Shown here: positions 44,501 through 55,080 of the stretch, one piece after another
Numbering within the stretch: the first letter of the stretch is position 1
How the letters are laid out: each line of letters starts with the position of its first letter
DNA from: Glebionis coronaria
Taxonomy: Eukaryota; Streptophyta; Magnoliopsida; Asterales; Asteraceae
Length of the DNA: 64,000 nt
NCBI GenBank assembly: GCA_025667525.1
Contig: CM046878.1
Location: 100,951,237-101,015,236 of the forward strand
Reading direction: 5' to 3'
Position numbers and translations under genes: made by a program
Notes under the pieces: model-generated
What the model was told of the DNA's origin: nothing
Databases searched by the model: none
What the model saw: the letters and a program-made list of their open reading frames with translations, nothing else

Positions 44501-46107
44501 TGCTATGGTGTCTAATTTCGTTACCATGATCTCTGAAGTTAACCTGGTAGGTTCTAATAATAATGATTGGTGGGTTGATAATGGGGCAACCCGTCATGTG
44601 TGTGCTAACAAGAGAATGTTTCACTCTTTCAGACCGGTTGACAATGAAGAGAAGCTGTACATAGGCAACTCTGCAACTGTTGATATCAAGGGCGAAGGAG
44701 ATGTTATTTTGAAGATGACATCCGAGAAAGAGCTCAAGTTGACTAAAGTCTTGTATAATCTGGTGATTCACAAGAATCTTGTGTCCAGTTGGCTTATGAA
44801 TAAGTTTGGTTTTTGTCTTGTTTTTTAGTCTAACAAAGTTGTACTTTCTAAGAATCAAATGTATGTTGGTAAGGGGTATGTCCTGAATGGTATGTTTAAG
44901 CTCAATGTAATAGTTGTTAAGAATGCTATCAATAAAATGAATTATTTTGCTTACTTGATTGAGTCTTCTAATGTGTGGCATAGCCGTCTTGGACATGTTA
45001 GTTTTAATTCAATGTGTCGCTTTATTAAATTTAATGGCATACCAAATTTTCATATTGATTCAAATTATAAGTGTGAAACTTGTGTCGAAGCCAAACTTAC
45101 AAGATCTTCTTTCAAATCGGTTGAACAAAAAACGAACCACTTGATATGATACACACAGACATATGTGATTTGAAATCACTACTTACAAAAGGTAGCAATA
45201 AGTACTTCATCACGTTTATTGATGATTACACAAAGTACTGCTATGTTTACTTGTTGAAAAGTAAAGATGAAGCTATAGACAAGTTTGTTCTATACAAAAC
45301 CGAAGTTGAGAATCAACTTGGTAGGAAAATCAAGGTTGTACGAAGTGATAAAGGAGGTGAATATGTGTCTCCTTTTGCTGATCTATGTGCGAAACATGGA
45401 ATTAGACACAAGTTTACTGCTCCTTATTCACCACAGCAAAACGGTATTGCCGAAAGGAAGAACCGTACCTTGAAAGAAATGGTTAATGCCATGTTGTTAA
45501 GTTCTGGTTTGAGCCGGGACATGTGGTGGGAAGCCATTCTAACAGATACTTATCTTTTAAACAAGATACCTCGTAAGGATAAAGAGGAAACCCCATATGA
45601 ATTATGGATGGGAAGAAAACCATCATACCAGTACTTACGAGTGTTGGGGTGTCTAGCCAAGGTAGCTGTGCCGACACCTAAAGCCCAAACGATTGGACCT
45701 AAATCTGTGAATTGTATATTAATTGGATATGCTAAGAATAGTAGTGCTTATCGTTTCATTGTACATGATTCGAAAAATCCATATATATATAAGAACACAG
45801 TAATGGAATCAAGGAATGCTTCCTTCTTTGAAAATATATTTCCTTGTTTAACAAAGGAAAGTGGAAGCTCATCTAGAATAGATGATGAAGTTGTCCAAGA
45901 TAAGAGACAACGAGATGATAGTAATCTCCAAGATGAGAGATTAGATCAACCCGAGGAAGAAGAGGTTGAACCTAGAAGAAGCAAAAGGGCTAGAACCGAG
46001 AAATCGTTTGGACCCGATTTTGTATCTTTTATGGTAGAAAATGAACCCATTTCTTATCCAGAAGCGGTAAATTCCTTGGAAGGGCCTCGATGGAAAGAAG
46101 CGACTAA
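44496..46107 (+). pseudogene. Copia protease and integrase
   Basis: Protease WWVDNGATRHVC carries N in place of T in the usual D-S/T-G triad (DNG). A stop sits at 44826. Pre-integrase reads VWHSRLGHVSFNSM and CETCVEAKLTRSSF (44859-45149), then a stop or frameshift. Integrase (45146 on) has FIDDYTKYCYV, VRSDKGGEY and NGIAERKNRTL, the D,D,E set. The frame reaches EGPRWKEATN exactly at the solo-LTR insertion point (46107). Confidence 0.85.
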
Positions 46108-46580
46108 TGATAGGTGTGTAAACACCCATCTTTTCTACCACTTAATTACAATAATAATCGGACCAAAACGTGTATTTTATGTCTTTTATGTCGGAATTAT
46201 GCGTGGTTGGTGTTTTTGTTGTGATTTAGGACGAAAAGGTGAAAAGTGGAGAAAACACGGGAATTCACGGGCATTTACGGACTTTTATTGAAGAAAAGGA
46301 TGAAAGACGAAGTCAAGAAGTCAAAAGTGGATAAAGAACGGAAGTCCAAGACCAATTCTGAAGATCTATCGAAGAAAAAGTCAAAAGACGAAAGTTTACT
46401 TAAAGCCGAGGAACTCAAGTCTTATTTGTCGAAGAATTAAAAGACGAGTCCAAAGAAATCCCGAGCCAAAAGTCATCACATTCCAAGATTAACAAAAAGA
46501 TTAAGAAGGAAGGACTTGATGGTGCAATTAACAAGAAAGGAAGGAGAGAGGAAGCTTCCCCTAACCACTCCCTAATCACC

Positions 46581-46590
46581 TATATAAACC
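46581..46590 (+). promoter_or_regulatory. TATA box of the solo LTR
   Basis: TATATAAACC at the same relative place as the TATA-like box in the LTR at 10133-11854. It is a likely start of LTR transcription about 0.5 kb upstream of the ATTCCG array. Confidence 0.55.
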
Positions 46591-47106
46591 CCTCATTTTC
46601 ATTCATTAAGTTTTGTTGACTAACTTGACAAATTAGTTCTTCCATGGTTGGTGGCTTGACAAACCATTCTTCCACTTTATTTTAAGCACCTTTAATTACT
46701 TGCACATTTAAATACATGTTTTGCACCTTTAATTACCTTTAATTTCAAGTAAGTGTTTCTTTAATTTCTCGCACATTTACTTTATCTTGTTAATCTTCTT
46801 CTACCTTTCTTTGATTTAACCGTTTTTAACTTGTTAATTTGTTTAAAGATTTCATTTTTATGCTTTTGATTGTTTTAAATCTCTTATTTTCATAGCTTAT
46901 TTGATTTATTTTCAAGTTTATATAGTTTTTATAAAAGTTATTTTTATATAAAAAGTTGTTTTTCTTAAAGTTTATTAATTTCGTGTCTTAAAAGTTTTTA
47001 ACTTTCAGTTTTGTAGCTTATTTTTACACGTTTTACCTTAGTTTTTCGTCTAGTGCTTATTAGAACAATAGCTTATTCACTTAGCTTATTTTGAGTTTTC
47101 TTCTAC

Positions 47107-47520
47107 GTATTCCGATTGATTAAATCGGAAAAGGGTTATACTTTCCGATTGGCAAGATCTGAAAAGGGTTTTAATATTCCGATTGGGGGTGTCTTGGTAT
47201 TCCGATCAGATAAGGTAAGTGGTATTCCGATCGTATGTGAGTGACAACATTCCGATTGGTTCTTCACCCCTCATTCCGATTGAGGTGCATGATTGGTATT
47301 CCGATTGGGTAGTGACAGTTATTCCGATCGTAGGGTTCCGATCTACATTCCGACCAGTTCACCATATTCCGATCAAGAGGTAGTTAAACATTCCGATTGA
47401 GGTGTTTGGGATATTCCGATTGGGTAGTGACAGTATTCCGATTGGGTTCCAACCAACTTTCCGATTGAGCACGTTTGACATTCCGATTGGTATAATCGGA
47501 ATATATATTCCGATTGGGGT
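47107..47520 (+). repeat. Array of ATTCCGATTG units in the solo LTR
   Basis: About 22 copies of ATTCCGATTG or ATTCCGATC at 12-30 bp spacing. It occupies the same LTR position as the array at 10505-11000, but with a different unit sequence. Confidence 0.85.
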
Positions 47521-47879
47521 ATTCTTCTTGTTTTGTTTTATTTTATTTTTAGTTTACGTTTTTATCACTTGTCTAACTTTAATTCTCGTCACGCCTTTAA
47601 TTTTAGTCATTTAATTTAATTTACTTTCCGTCACGTTTTTAAATATTGCACACTTTCTTTTAATTAGACTTAGATTTATTTTCACGCACTTTACTTTAAC
47701 GCCACTTTACTTTCAACGACATTTACTTTTAAGTCTTTGCACATTTAAATATAAAACCAACCAAAAATATTTGTTTCCACCAAAATCAACTGAGTCACAT
47801 AGAGAACCTAGATCAATTCGATTAGACCAACACAACGAACACATAATTTTATACGGCCTAAAAGCCTTGTATTAACTAA

Positions 47880-49308
47880 CAGTGAAATAGAGACTATTTT
47901 ACAAAATCATACTTGGGAGCTCGTGGATTTACCTCCTGGTTGTAAACCACTAACTTATAAATGGATCTTCCAGAAGAAGATGAAAGCTGATGGCACCATT
48001 GATAAGTACAAAGCAAGATTGGCGATCAAAGGTTTTAGACAACGCGAAGGTCTAGATTACTTTTATACTTATTCGCCTGTTACGCGAATAACTTCTATTA
48101 GGATGATTCTTGCTATTGCCGCATTAAGGAATTTAGAAGTTCACTAAATGGATGTGAAAACGGATTTTCTAAATGGAGATTTAGAAGAAAAAATATACAT
48201 GAACCAACTCGAGGGTTTCATGGCTCCTGGATAAGAGAGCAAAGTTTGTAGGCTTGTTAAGTCATTGTATGGCTTAAATCAGGCTCCAAAACAATGGCAT
48301 CAAAAGTTTGATCACGCCATGCTAGAGGGTAGATTCAAAATTAATGAATGCGACAAGTGTGTTTATGTCAAAGACACAAATAGTGGATATGTAATCTTGT
48401 GTCTTTATGCCGATGATATGCTTATCGTTGGCAGTAACGACAAGATGATCAAGTTTAGTAAAGTCATGTTGAAATCAAAGTTTGACATGAAAGATATGGG
48501 TTTGGCTGATGTGATCCTTGGAATAAAGATCATACGAACTCAAAGTGGACTTGCATTAAGTCAAGCACATTACGTGGACAAAATTTTTAATACTCATAAT
48601 GCGGGGGATTTCGGCCTAGCTAGAACTCCAATTGACACTAGTTTGCATCTATCTAAAAATAGAGGCGCAAGTGTTGCCCAATTAGAGTATTCAAGAATTA
48701 TTGGCATGTTAATGTATTTGATGACATGTACCCGACCTGACTTAGCATATGTTGTTAGCAGGCTGAGTAGGTATACTAGTAATCCAAGTGAAGCACATTG
48801 GAAATCTATGACTAGGGTACTTTATTATTTGAGATACAGTCGTGATTATGGACTAAATTATGCTAGATATCCAACGGTTATTGAAGGATACAATGATGCA
48901 AATTGGATATCTGACATAAAAAATTCTAGATCGACCAGTGGATATGTGTTTACACTAGGAGGGGTCGCTATATCTTGGAAGTCTTCCAAACAAGCAGTAA
49001 TAGCTAAGTCCACGATGGAATCAGAATTTACCGCGTTAGATAAATGCGGAGAAGAGGCGGAATGGCTACGTCAATTCGTAGAGGACATACCCAGGTGGCC
49101 TAAACCGGTAACGGCCATTAGTATACATTGTCATAGTCAATCGGATATTGGCAGAGCTCATAGCATAATGTATAATGGAAAGTCTAGACATATCCGTCGT
49201 CGACATAATTCGGTACGACAACTACTCTCAACAGGAGTTATCTCAATTGACTATGTGAAGTCAAAGGATAACATCGCGGATCCTCTTACGAAAGGCTTAA
49301 GCAGATAG
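47880..49308 (+). pseudogene. Copia reverse transcriptase and RNase H
   Basis: Resumes right after the ACTAA duplication: SEIETILQNHTWELVDLPPG, YKARLAIKGFRQREGLDY, a stop at 48145, MDVKTDFLNGDLEEKIY, a stop near 48231, then 347 open codons with [10 protein letters not shown], RNase H ([24 protein letters not shown]) and the end [16 protein letters not shown] motifs persist, but at least two stops inactivate it. Confidence 0.9.
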
Positions 49309-49961
49309 TTAGTTAGTAAGTCGTCTAAAGGAATGGGACTAAAGCCCTTGAAGGAATGAGTTTCTATGAAGGAAAATCTAACCCAGTTGTCTGGAGATCC
49401 TAAGATCTGGGTTCAATAAGACAACCTAATCATAGAAATGTGGGGGAAGTCACGTCAATGTGGGGGAGTTACTTAATACAGGAACTTTTCTAGTCCATTC
49501 CTAGAATAATGTGACTCGTTGAGAGGTTAGACATATAGCTTAATGATTCGGGATGAAATCATAAAGCATAATGATTCAAGATGAAATCATAAAACATATG
49601 TTTTTAATGATTCATGATGAAATCACCTATGTGAGAGAAAAGTAGGGTCGCTTCGAAGGAAATTGTGGGGGCGCAATTTCTAAGAGCTCTTGCAGAACCA
49701 GGCGAGTGTTCATGACCATAACGAACACGACTATGAGGACTTGACAAGGTCAGGGAGAGTCTTGTGTGAGTGTGTATAGTCGTCTACGTAAACAGAGACT
49801 GAGTTTAAGGACATCGCGTCTACTTAGATCTAGGAGACTAAGTGCATCTCACAAGGGAAGGTTCAAAGGATTACACCTACCTATCCTATGCAGGACTTAA
49901 CCGTAGAAATTTTGTCGAAACTTTCGTGTGTTTTCGACCGATTCCCATTCATGTGGGGGAT
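49309..49961 (+). repeat. Copia 3' untranslated region with short tandem repeats
   Basis: Three copies of a unit of about 27 bp, AATGATTCAAGATGAAATCA, lie at 49538-49626. The rest has no gene and ends in the polypurine tract. Confidence 0.65.
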
Positions 49962-50944
49962 TGTTGGAAAATGTTTTGCAAAATATGGTTTTTGTAATAC
50001 TTTGGACATAATTTTATATATGTATATGTTATATATATATTCGTATTACTTAGTAGCTTTGCGTTCTCCTCGAAGAGAGCTTCACAACGAGCTAAAGTAT
50101 GTCCAATATGGAGTTAATATGAATGAGATATCGTGTCTCAAAGTGAGTCACGTGAAACAAAATATTTGGAAATTATTTTGTCCCACATCGCTTGAAACAT
50201 GAAGTGAAAACATGTTTATAAGGAAATCCTAGTTTCTACCCTATAATATTCATTTGTGGGTTTTTACTCCCACGCCTACGCGCGCGCAGGGGGGGGGGGG
50301 TGTGCAGAAAGTGAGATTTCTAGGCCAAAAACGGGTTCGAAGCTACTGAACTTGTGCACGAGCGCGCGACCTGCGGACACGAATGCAGCTCCGAAAACTG
50401 GCTTGGGTGCGGGCAAATTTTGGTATCTTTTTTGCAGCGAATTCGATTTGTTTTTCCCAGAAAATTTTGTACATCTATTTTAGGAATAGATACAGAAGTT
50501 ATTCACATGATATTTTCTGTGTTAAAAAGACAGGAAATCTGTTTTAGTTATAACAAATTTTCCCAACTTTGGTATATATTTTTCTTTGAGAACAAGTCAA
50601 GTTTCAGTATAGATATAACCTCTTCTCATTCAGTTAAAGACATCAGAAAAACGCAGCCTTTTCTAACTCCATTACCAGACAGTTTTCCAGCAGTTCGTCG
50701 ATCAGAAACACGCAAGGCTTCCGTGATCTTCCAGGCAAGTTTTGTTTAGTCCGGCTGTACAGCAGCTTAGGACGTTGTACCCTGGGAAACAGACAGCGAA
50801 TCTGTTTTAAGGGAAGCATGTTAAACACGTGTCTCGTCTTGTTTTACTGTTTTCTTCATTACTGTTATTATTTTCTGTCTTTATATTCTGTTAGTTTTAT
50901 TAATTGTAATTTGATTTTAATAAAAGTAAAAACCGTTTCCCACA
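49962..50944 (+). repeat. 3' LTR of the 42225-50944 copia
   Basis: 983 bp, preceded by a polypurine tract GTGGGGGA (49953-49960). It contains a run of at least ten G near 50288 where the 5' LTR has only four. Confidence 0.9.
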
Positions 50945-50949
50945 TTTTC

Positions 50950-51510
50950 ACGTAGCAAATCCATCTTTTTTACAAATTTGTTTACTATTAATGTAAATAC
51001 ACATAAAAACATGAGCTTAAATGTATAATCATGTCGCATTGAAGAGAAATTGGACGAAAAATAGAGTTCATTTACCATACACACTAAAATTTGAAAATTT
51101 AATTTTAAACGTTTTTGTGCCAAATATTTTTAAACCAAAAGAGCTCACCTGGTATCCACTTATGAAAAACTATTGAGCTTATTCAAGAGATTTTGTAAAT
51201 AAAGGTCAAGAGTTTGAGTCTCGGCCCGTGTCTACTCTTTGTGCCCCAATAAGCAAAAGAGTTGTCGGGACTATTCTTTTGTAAGGTGGATAGTTGATGC
51301 CAAAAGACACCCGAGATTAAAGTATACACGCTAGTAAAAAAAGTTCGATTTATATTTTCTAGGTCTGATTCATTTATGACCATAATCATTTTTTCAAAAA
51401 AAAAAAAAATTGGTATACTTTTTTTTAAGAAGAGAAACTTCTCTTCAATTCATTTTAGATATATATTATTGAAGGCCATACAAATCTCCTATTAAAAAAC
51501 AAACAAGATT
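50950..51510 (+). repeat. Unit 2 non-coding block (right half)
   Basis: Continues the sequence interrupted at 42219 (ACGTAGCAAATCCATCTTTTTT) and aligns with 60413-60870. It includes a tRNA-like tract at about 51136-51245. No gene. Confidence 0.7.
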
Positions 51511-51928
51511 CACTACAAAATAAATGACATTTACTTACTAATAGTTTTGCTTACTAATAAAAATTTACAGTTATTTAAGTCACTATAATTTTTCCTTACT
51601 AAAACACAATGAATATAAAAGTAAGCAAAAGAAACCCAAAACATTTGCCTACTCTTTTTTCCTACTAAAAAAGAGTCATTAAAAGTTTTATAATTTTACT
51701 TACTCAATATTGAGTAAGTAAGGACTTTTAGTGCTCCCCTCTATTACTTACTCTTTTTCTTAAGAGTAGAGTTGATAAAAATAATTTTTGATAACTCTTT
51801 TTTAAGTAGAAATTAATAGAAAATACTTTTGCTTACTCTAAAAGAGTAAGTATAGACTTTTAGTGCTCCCTCTATTACTTACTATTTCACATTTAAATTA
51901 GTAAGCAAATGTCATAAATTTTGTAGTG
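51511..51928. mobile_element. MITE with CACTACAAAA termini
   Basis: 418 bp. The left end CACTACAAAATAAATGACAT and the right end (inverted) CACTACAAAATTTATGACAT give a terminal repeat of about 28 bp. The interior duplicates a tract of about 35 bp (GACTTTTAGTGCTCCC) near 51723 and 51856. The paralog at about 26100-26115 lacks it. The flanks show no clean duplication. Probably CACTA-type, class uncertain. Confidence 0.7.
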
Positions 51929-52255
51929 ACTACAAAACTTCCCTCAATTATTTTTAGGTATACATATAATTTACTGAAGACCATAAACCTCTCATTGATG
52001 ATCGTATCTAGTATATAAGGTTTAAGTAGTTATATTCTAAGAAAATATCTTATTACTTTATAAAAGGTTTAAGCCTTTTTCTATATTTAGAAGTCTTAAA
52101 CTTTTAAGCCTTAAACATTTTTATATTAAGTAATAATCTATTATCTTACTACAAAAGGCCAATTAAAAGTATGTTGGAGTACGTTTTTAATTCATGCATA
52201 ATGCATTTGTAACTTACATGTGTTAATAGCCTATTTAAAAGCATTATGTTTTTAA
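51929..52255 (+). other. CYP79-like intron sequence, unit 2
   Basis: AT-rich, homologous to intron sequence of the other units near its start (CCTCAATTATTTTTAGGTATAC). No gene. Confidence 0.5.
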
Positions 52256-52711
52256 TTATAATTTTTTTTTTGGGTAAAGGGGACTATCCCCGGTAAAATA
52301 TAACTTATAAACTCTAATTATCCCCGGTAAATTATAATTAACTTCAATTAACTCTTGGTAACAAACCCATTTCAAAACGCTTGCAACCTCCGATAGTAAA
52401 TAAAGACAATAATCAAAATTAATTATCTTTAAATACATATGTAACCATCACCACAGTCATGCCAAAACCTACGGGAATTGTTAGTGGTTTTACAGATATA
52501 AAAGACAATACACACATACTGATACACAAGCACTTCTCCCACCAAACAATTATTTGAATGCGCCGCTTCTCTCTCATCTGAATCCATGCCGCTGTCTTTG
52601 ATATTTGTATGTTTGTGTATGTGTCCCTTGATGATCAACGAATCGAATAACATTTTCTCACCGCAAAGTATAGTCACAGGGTACCCGCCGCCGCATTGCG
52701 CGGGTACCCTG
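52256..52711. other. Insertion-like block ending in a GC-rich hairpin
   Basis: This segment interrupts the intron homology (compare 26450 on) and ends in a near-perfect hairpin at 52677-52711 with arms CAGGGTACCCG / CGGGTACCCTG and loop CCGCCGCATTG. GC-rich hairpins of this kind occur near Helitron 3' ends, but no CTRR end is evident. A related CGCGCAATGCGG tract is at about 26664. Confidence 0.4.
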
Positions 52712-52941
52712 TTATAAATTATAATTGCGTTTAATAATCAGTGTGTGTGCATGGTTCAAAAAATTAAATACGACCAAAATAATCATGATAACTTCGAATA
52801 TCAAACAAAACTTTTATTAAACTAATATATCACATGAGTAGTTGTTAAAAACGGAAAGTAAAGAATTATTTCATGATGATACATAATGATATATGTGACT
52901 ATATGAGTATATTGTGCTAATTTTGTGTCATCTGATTTTAG

Positions 52942-53500
52942 GAAGTAAAGGATTGGCACAGTTGATAACCTATCTCTTGCAGTAGAATGGACCATGGCGA
53001 AGACTATCAAAGAACCAGATATTCTAAAAAGGACACTCGGGGAGTTGGACCGATGTGGTAGGTTGTAATCAGCTCGCTCAAGAGCAAGACATAGCTAGAT
53101 TCAACTATATAAAATCATGCATCAATGAGTGCTTTAGGTTGCACCATTTTGACGCCTTCAATTCACCTCATGTTTATGTAACAAACACGCACGACAGTTG
53201 CGGGTTACTTCATACCCATGGGTATAGTAGTCACGTGTTTCTTAGTCGACCTGGGATATGAAGGAATCCAAGTGTGTGGGTCAACCCAATGAGGTTTGAT
53301 CCAGAGAGGCATCCAGGACACGAAGGAAGGCAAGTGTGCATTTCCGATAATGAGTTGACATTGATTTCATTTAGCACCGTGGTTGTCCGGGAGTGTTGTT
53401 AGGTTCGACCATCACTACAAGTAGTGCATTCTTATATTAGATCAGTTAGCTTGTTGCCATTGCCACGTCTGGCTCACTATCACTACCCTTGAAATTAACT
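52942..53500 (+). pseudogene. CYP79-like cytochrome P450, exon 2, copy 2
   Basis: Acceptor CTGATTTTAG, then the exon: ATVDNL-like start, [43 protein letters not shown] and the heme-loop region. Relative to the other copies a 7-bp deletion removes GRR from SFSTGRRGC near 53378 and shifts frame. Traces of the C-terminal tail (ATSGSLSLP frame) are at 53450-53497. The enzyme would be an ER aldoxime-forming P450, but this copy cannot bind heme. Confidence 0.8.
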
Positions 53501-54145
53501 AATTCACACATGCATGTTGTCTTGTTTTAAATTTCAAAACTTTGCAATAAGATTGTACATGGAATTTGTACGTTGTCTTTGAGAAACTCTCCATGTATCA
53601 AAATAAGAGTAATTATTGCAGCATATCATATGAGATAAAATCTATCATTCAAACCAAAATCTATGGTGCTAAATCTATCATTCAAAACTTGTAATAAGTT
53701 TGTTCTATTGTATTGGATTTCACTGTATCAAAATAAGAGTTATTAATAATAACTTATTATTGCATATTAATTATACAGCCCAAAATTGAAAAAATCTATC
53801 ATTCAAACCAAAATAGAAAAAGTTTCTATATGCAAAATCTATGGTGCTAAATCTATAATTCAAACCAATAAAAAAAGACCGTAAACCTTTCCTCAATTAT
53901 ATTTAGATATAATTTACTTAAGACCAAATGATTGTAAGACTATAACTCATTGATGCTGGTATATAGCATAAAGTTTTAATTAAGGATAATCTAGGAAAAA
54001 ACTTGCGTTTAATTATCGGTGCGTGCATGGTCTAAAAAGTAAATCATGATAACTCTCCAATATATAACGTTAGTAATAGTTTAAAGAAAAAGGAAAGTAA
54101 AGAATTACTTCGTAATGATATATGTGACTGTATGAGATATTGTGC
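53501..54145 (+). repeat. Downstream flank repeats of the P450 units
   Basis: Repeated blocks CTATCATTCAAACCAAAATAG and TATGGTGCTAAATCTAT occur two or three times here, and singly near 32490, 41220 and 59490. The intact target of the Mutator MITE is near 53905-53925. No gene. Confidence 0.65.
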
Positions 54146-54159
54146 TAATTTTGTGTCAT

Positions 54160-54374
54160 TTTTTTTCTTTTTGAACGGCGAGTTGGTAGTTAGTGATTCG
54201 AGTTTATAGTGACATCTAATTGTGCAGTATGTAAGGCTCGAACTTTCTCCTTAGGGGATAAACCCCACTCCTGCTTCTTAATTCGGGCCCTTGAAGGTTC
54301 TTGGTGAGACTCGAACTCGAGACCTCTCCAAGAATACCTCCCCAAAGTTACCCTTGGTGGCCAACTGTGCTTCT
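54160..54374 (-). mobile_element. tRNA-derived SINE
   Basis: About 215 bp on the minus strand, with a 5' head CACAGTTGGCCACCAAGG (box A-like) and a box B in GTCTCGAGTTCGAGTCTC. It ends CCGTTCAAAAAG plus an A-rich tail (poly-T at 54160-54176 on plus). It is flanked by a perfect 14-bp duplication TAATTTTGTGTCAT (54146-54159 and 54375-54388). It sits in the intron just before P450 exon copy 3. Confidence 0.85.
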
Positions 54375-54398
54375 TAATTTTGTGTCATCTGATGTTAG

Positions 54399-54744
54399 GA
54401 AGTACTCCCTCCGTCCCAAAATTATAGTCCATGTTTTTTTTTCGAGTTGTCCCAAATTAATTGTCCACTTCTAAAACTTTTAAAAATAGATAGGAATTTT
54501 AGATCGAGATTACTATATTACCCTTAATTGACATCATATACAAACTTTAAAAAGGTTTTAAATTAATTGTTTAAGGGTAAAACTGTCTTTCTGCAAAAAG
54601 TAAGGGAGAGAGCTGAAAATGTGGTACTTTTTCTAAACTGTGTGTTTTTTGTCGGGGGACATTAATTTTGGGACGGAAGGAGTAATGATTTCCACGGTTG
54701 ATAACCCATGTCACGCAGTAGAATAATGGGCCATGGCGGAGATC
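54399..54744 (+). pseudogene. CYP79-like cytochrome P450, exon 2, copy 3 (truncated)
   Basis: After the acceptor GATGTTAG the exon starts GGAAG, is split by a Stowaway MITE (54405-54682) and continues 54685-54744 with codons for the DNxxHAVE-like start (GATAACCCATGTCACGCAG) to ATGGCGGAGATC. It then breaks off at AGGGGCGGATTTAAC, which looks like the edge of another insertion or deletion. Only about 60 bp of exon remain. Confidence 0.7.
54405..54682. mobile_element. Stowaway (Tc1/mariner) MITE
   Basis: Termini CTCCCTCCGTCCCAAAATTA and its inverse (TTTTGGGACGGAAGGAG), 278 bp, with TA duplications at 54403-54404 and 54683-54684. The CTCCCTCCGTCCC end is the plant Stowaway signature. Confidence 0.9.
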
Positions 54745-55080
54745 AGGGGCGGATTTAACATGTAACGTGCATATCTTATGTGAAATCTTACTAGTGTAAT
54801 ATTCTTTTGATTTTTTCTGTAGTTATTGCAAAATATACTACGAAATGAATGCATACACTTTAAAAGACTAGAAAATTACTACTGCATACCCATAGATTTC
54901 GAAAAGAAGGAAGAAGAGCGAGAGGTTGAAGACAAAAATTATTGGTACATGTTGAGTTTGTAGGCACTAGGCACCCAAAGGTTAAAGACGAAATATGAGG
55001 TATGATGTGGGAAAGCTCCCAAGCTATTTTATTTGAGGGTTTAGGGTTATAAGGCTCTCGTGAAGCGAGATGCAATTGAT
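54745..55080. other. Unassigned junction
   Basis: Starts AGGGGCGGATTTAAC, a motif common at plant hAT/MITE ends, but I find no matching right end before the copia remnant. No gene. Confidence 0.3.

Larger units (their letters stand above)
46108..47874 (+). mobile_element. Gypsy-type solo LTR nested in copia
   Basis: 1,767 bp from TGATAGGTGTGTAAACACCC to GCCTTGTATTA, flanked by a perfect 5-bp duplication ACTAA (46103-46107 and 47875-47879). Deleting the insert plus one ACTAA restores the copia frame across the junction (EATN|SEIE). It aligns with the LTR at 10133-11854 in reverse orientation, with a matching TATA box (46581-46590). The terminal TA, where the other copy has CA, is a mutation. 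There is no internal region, so it is a solo LTR left by recombination. Confidence 0.9.
42225..50944 (+). mobile_element. Ty1/copia element carrying a nested solo LTR
   Basis: LTRs 42225-43177 (953 bp) and 49962-50944 (983 bp), both TGTTGG...CCCACA, flanked by TTTTC (42220-42224 and 50945-50949). The paralog at about 60395-60420 shows the unoccupied target (TTACTTTTCACGTAAC). Plus-strand order is leader, gag, knuckle, protease, integrase, [solo LTR 46108-47874], RT, RNase H, polypurine tract. Several stops and frameshifts are present, and the LTRs have diverged with indels, so it is older than the elements at 27025 and 32735. Confidence 0.95.

Noticed and set aside
44421..44996. 191-codon minus-strand ORF
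   Set aside because: Antisense to copia protease and pre-integrase, which have clear motifs.
46246..46440. 64-codon Lys-rich ORF in the solo LTR
   Set aside because: It lies before the TATA box in LTR sequence. The equivalent stretch of the other LTR copy has no matching open frame that I can see.
50288..50299. G-run as a possible regulatory quadruplex
   Set aside because: A single homopolymer in one LTR only. More likely slippage or sequencing noise, since the partner LTR has GGGG.
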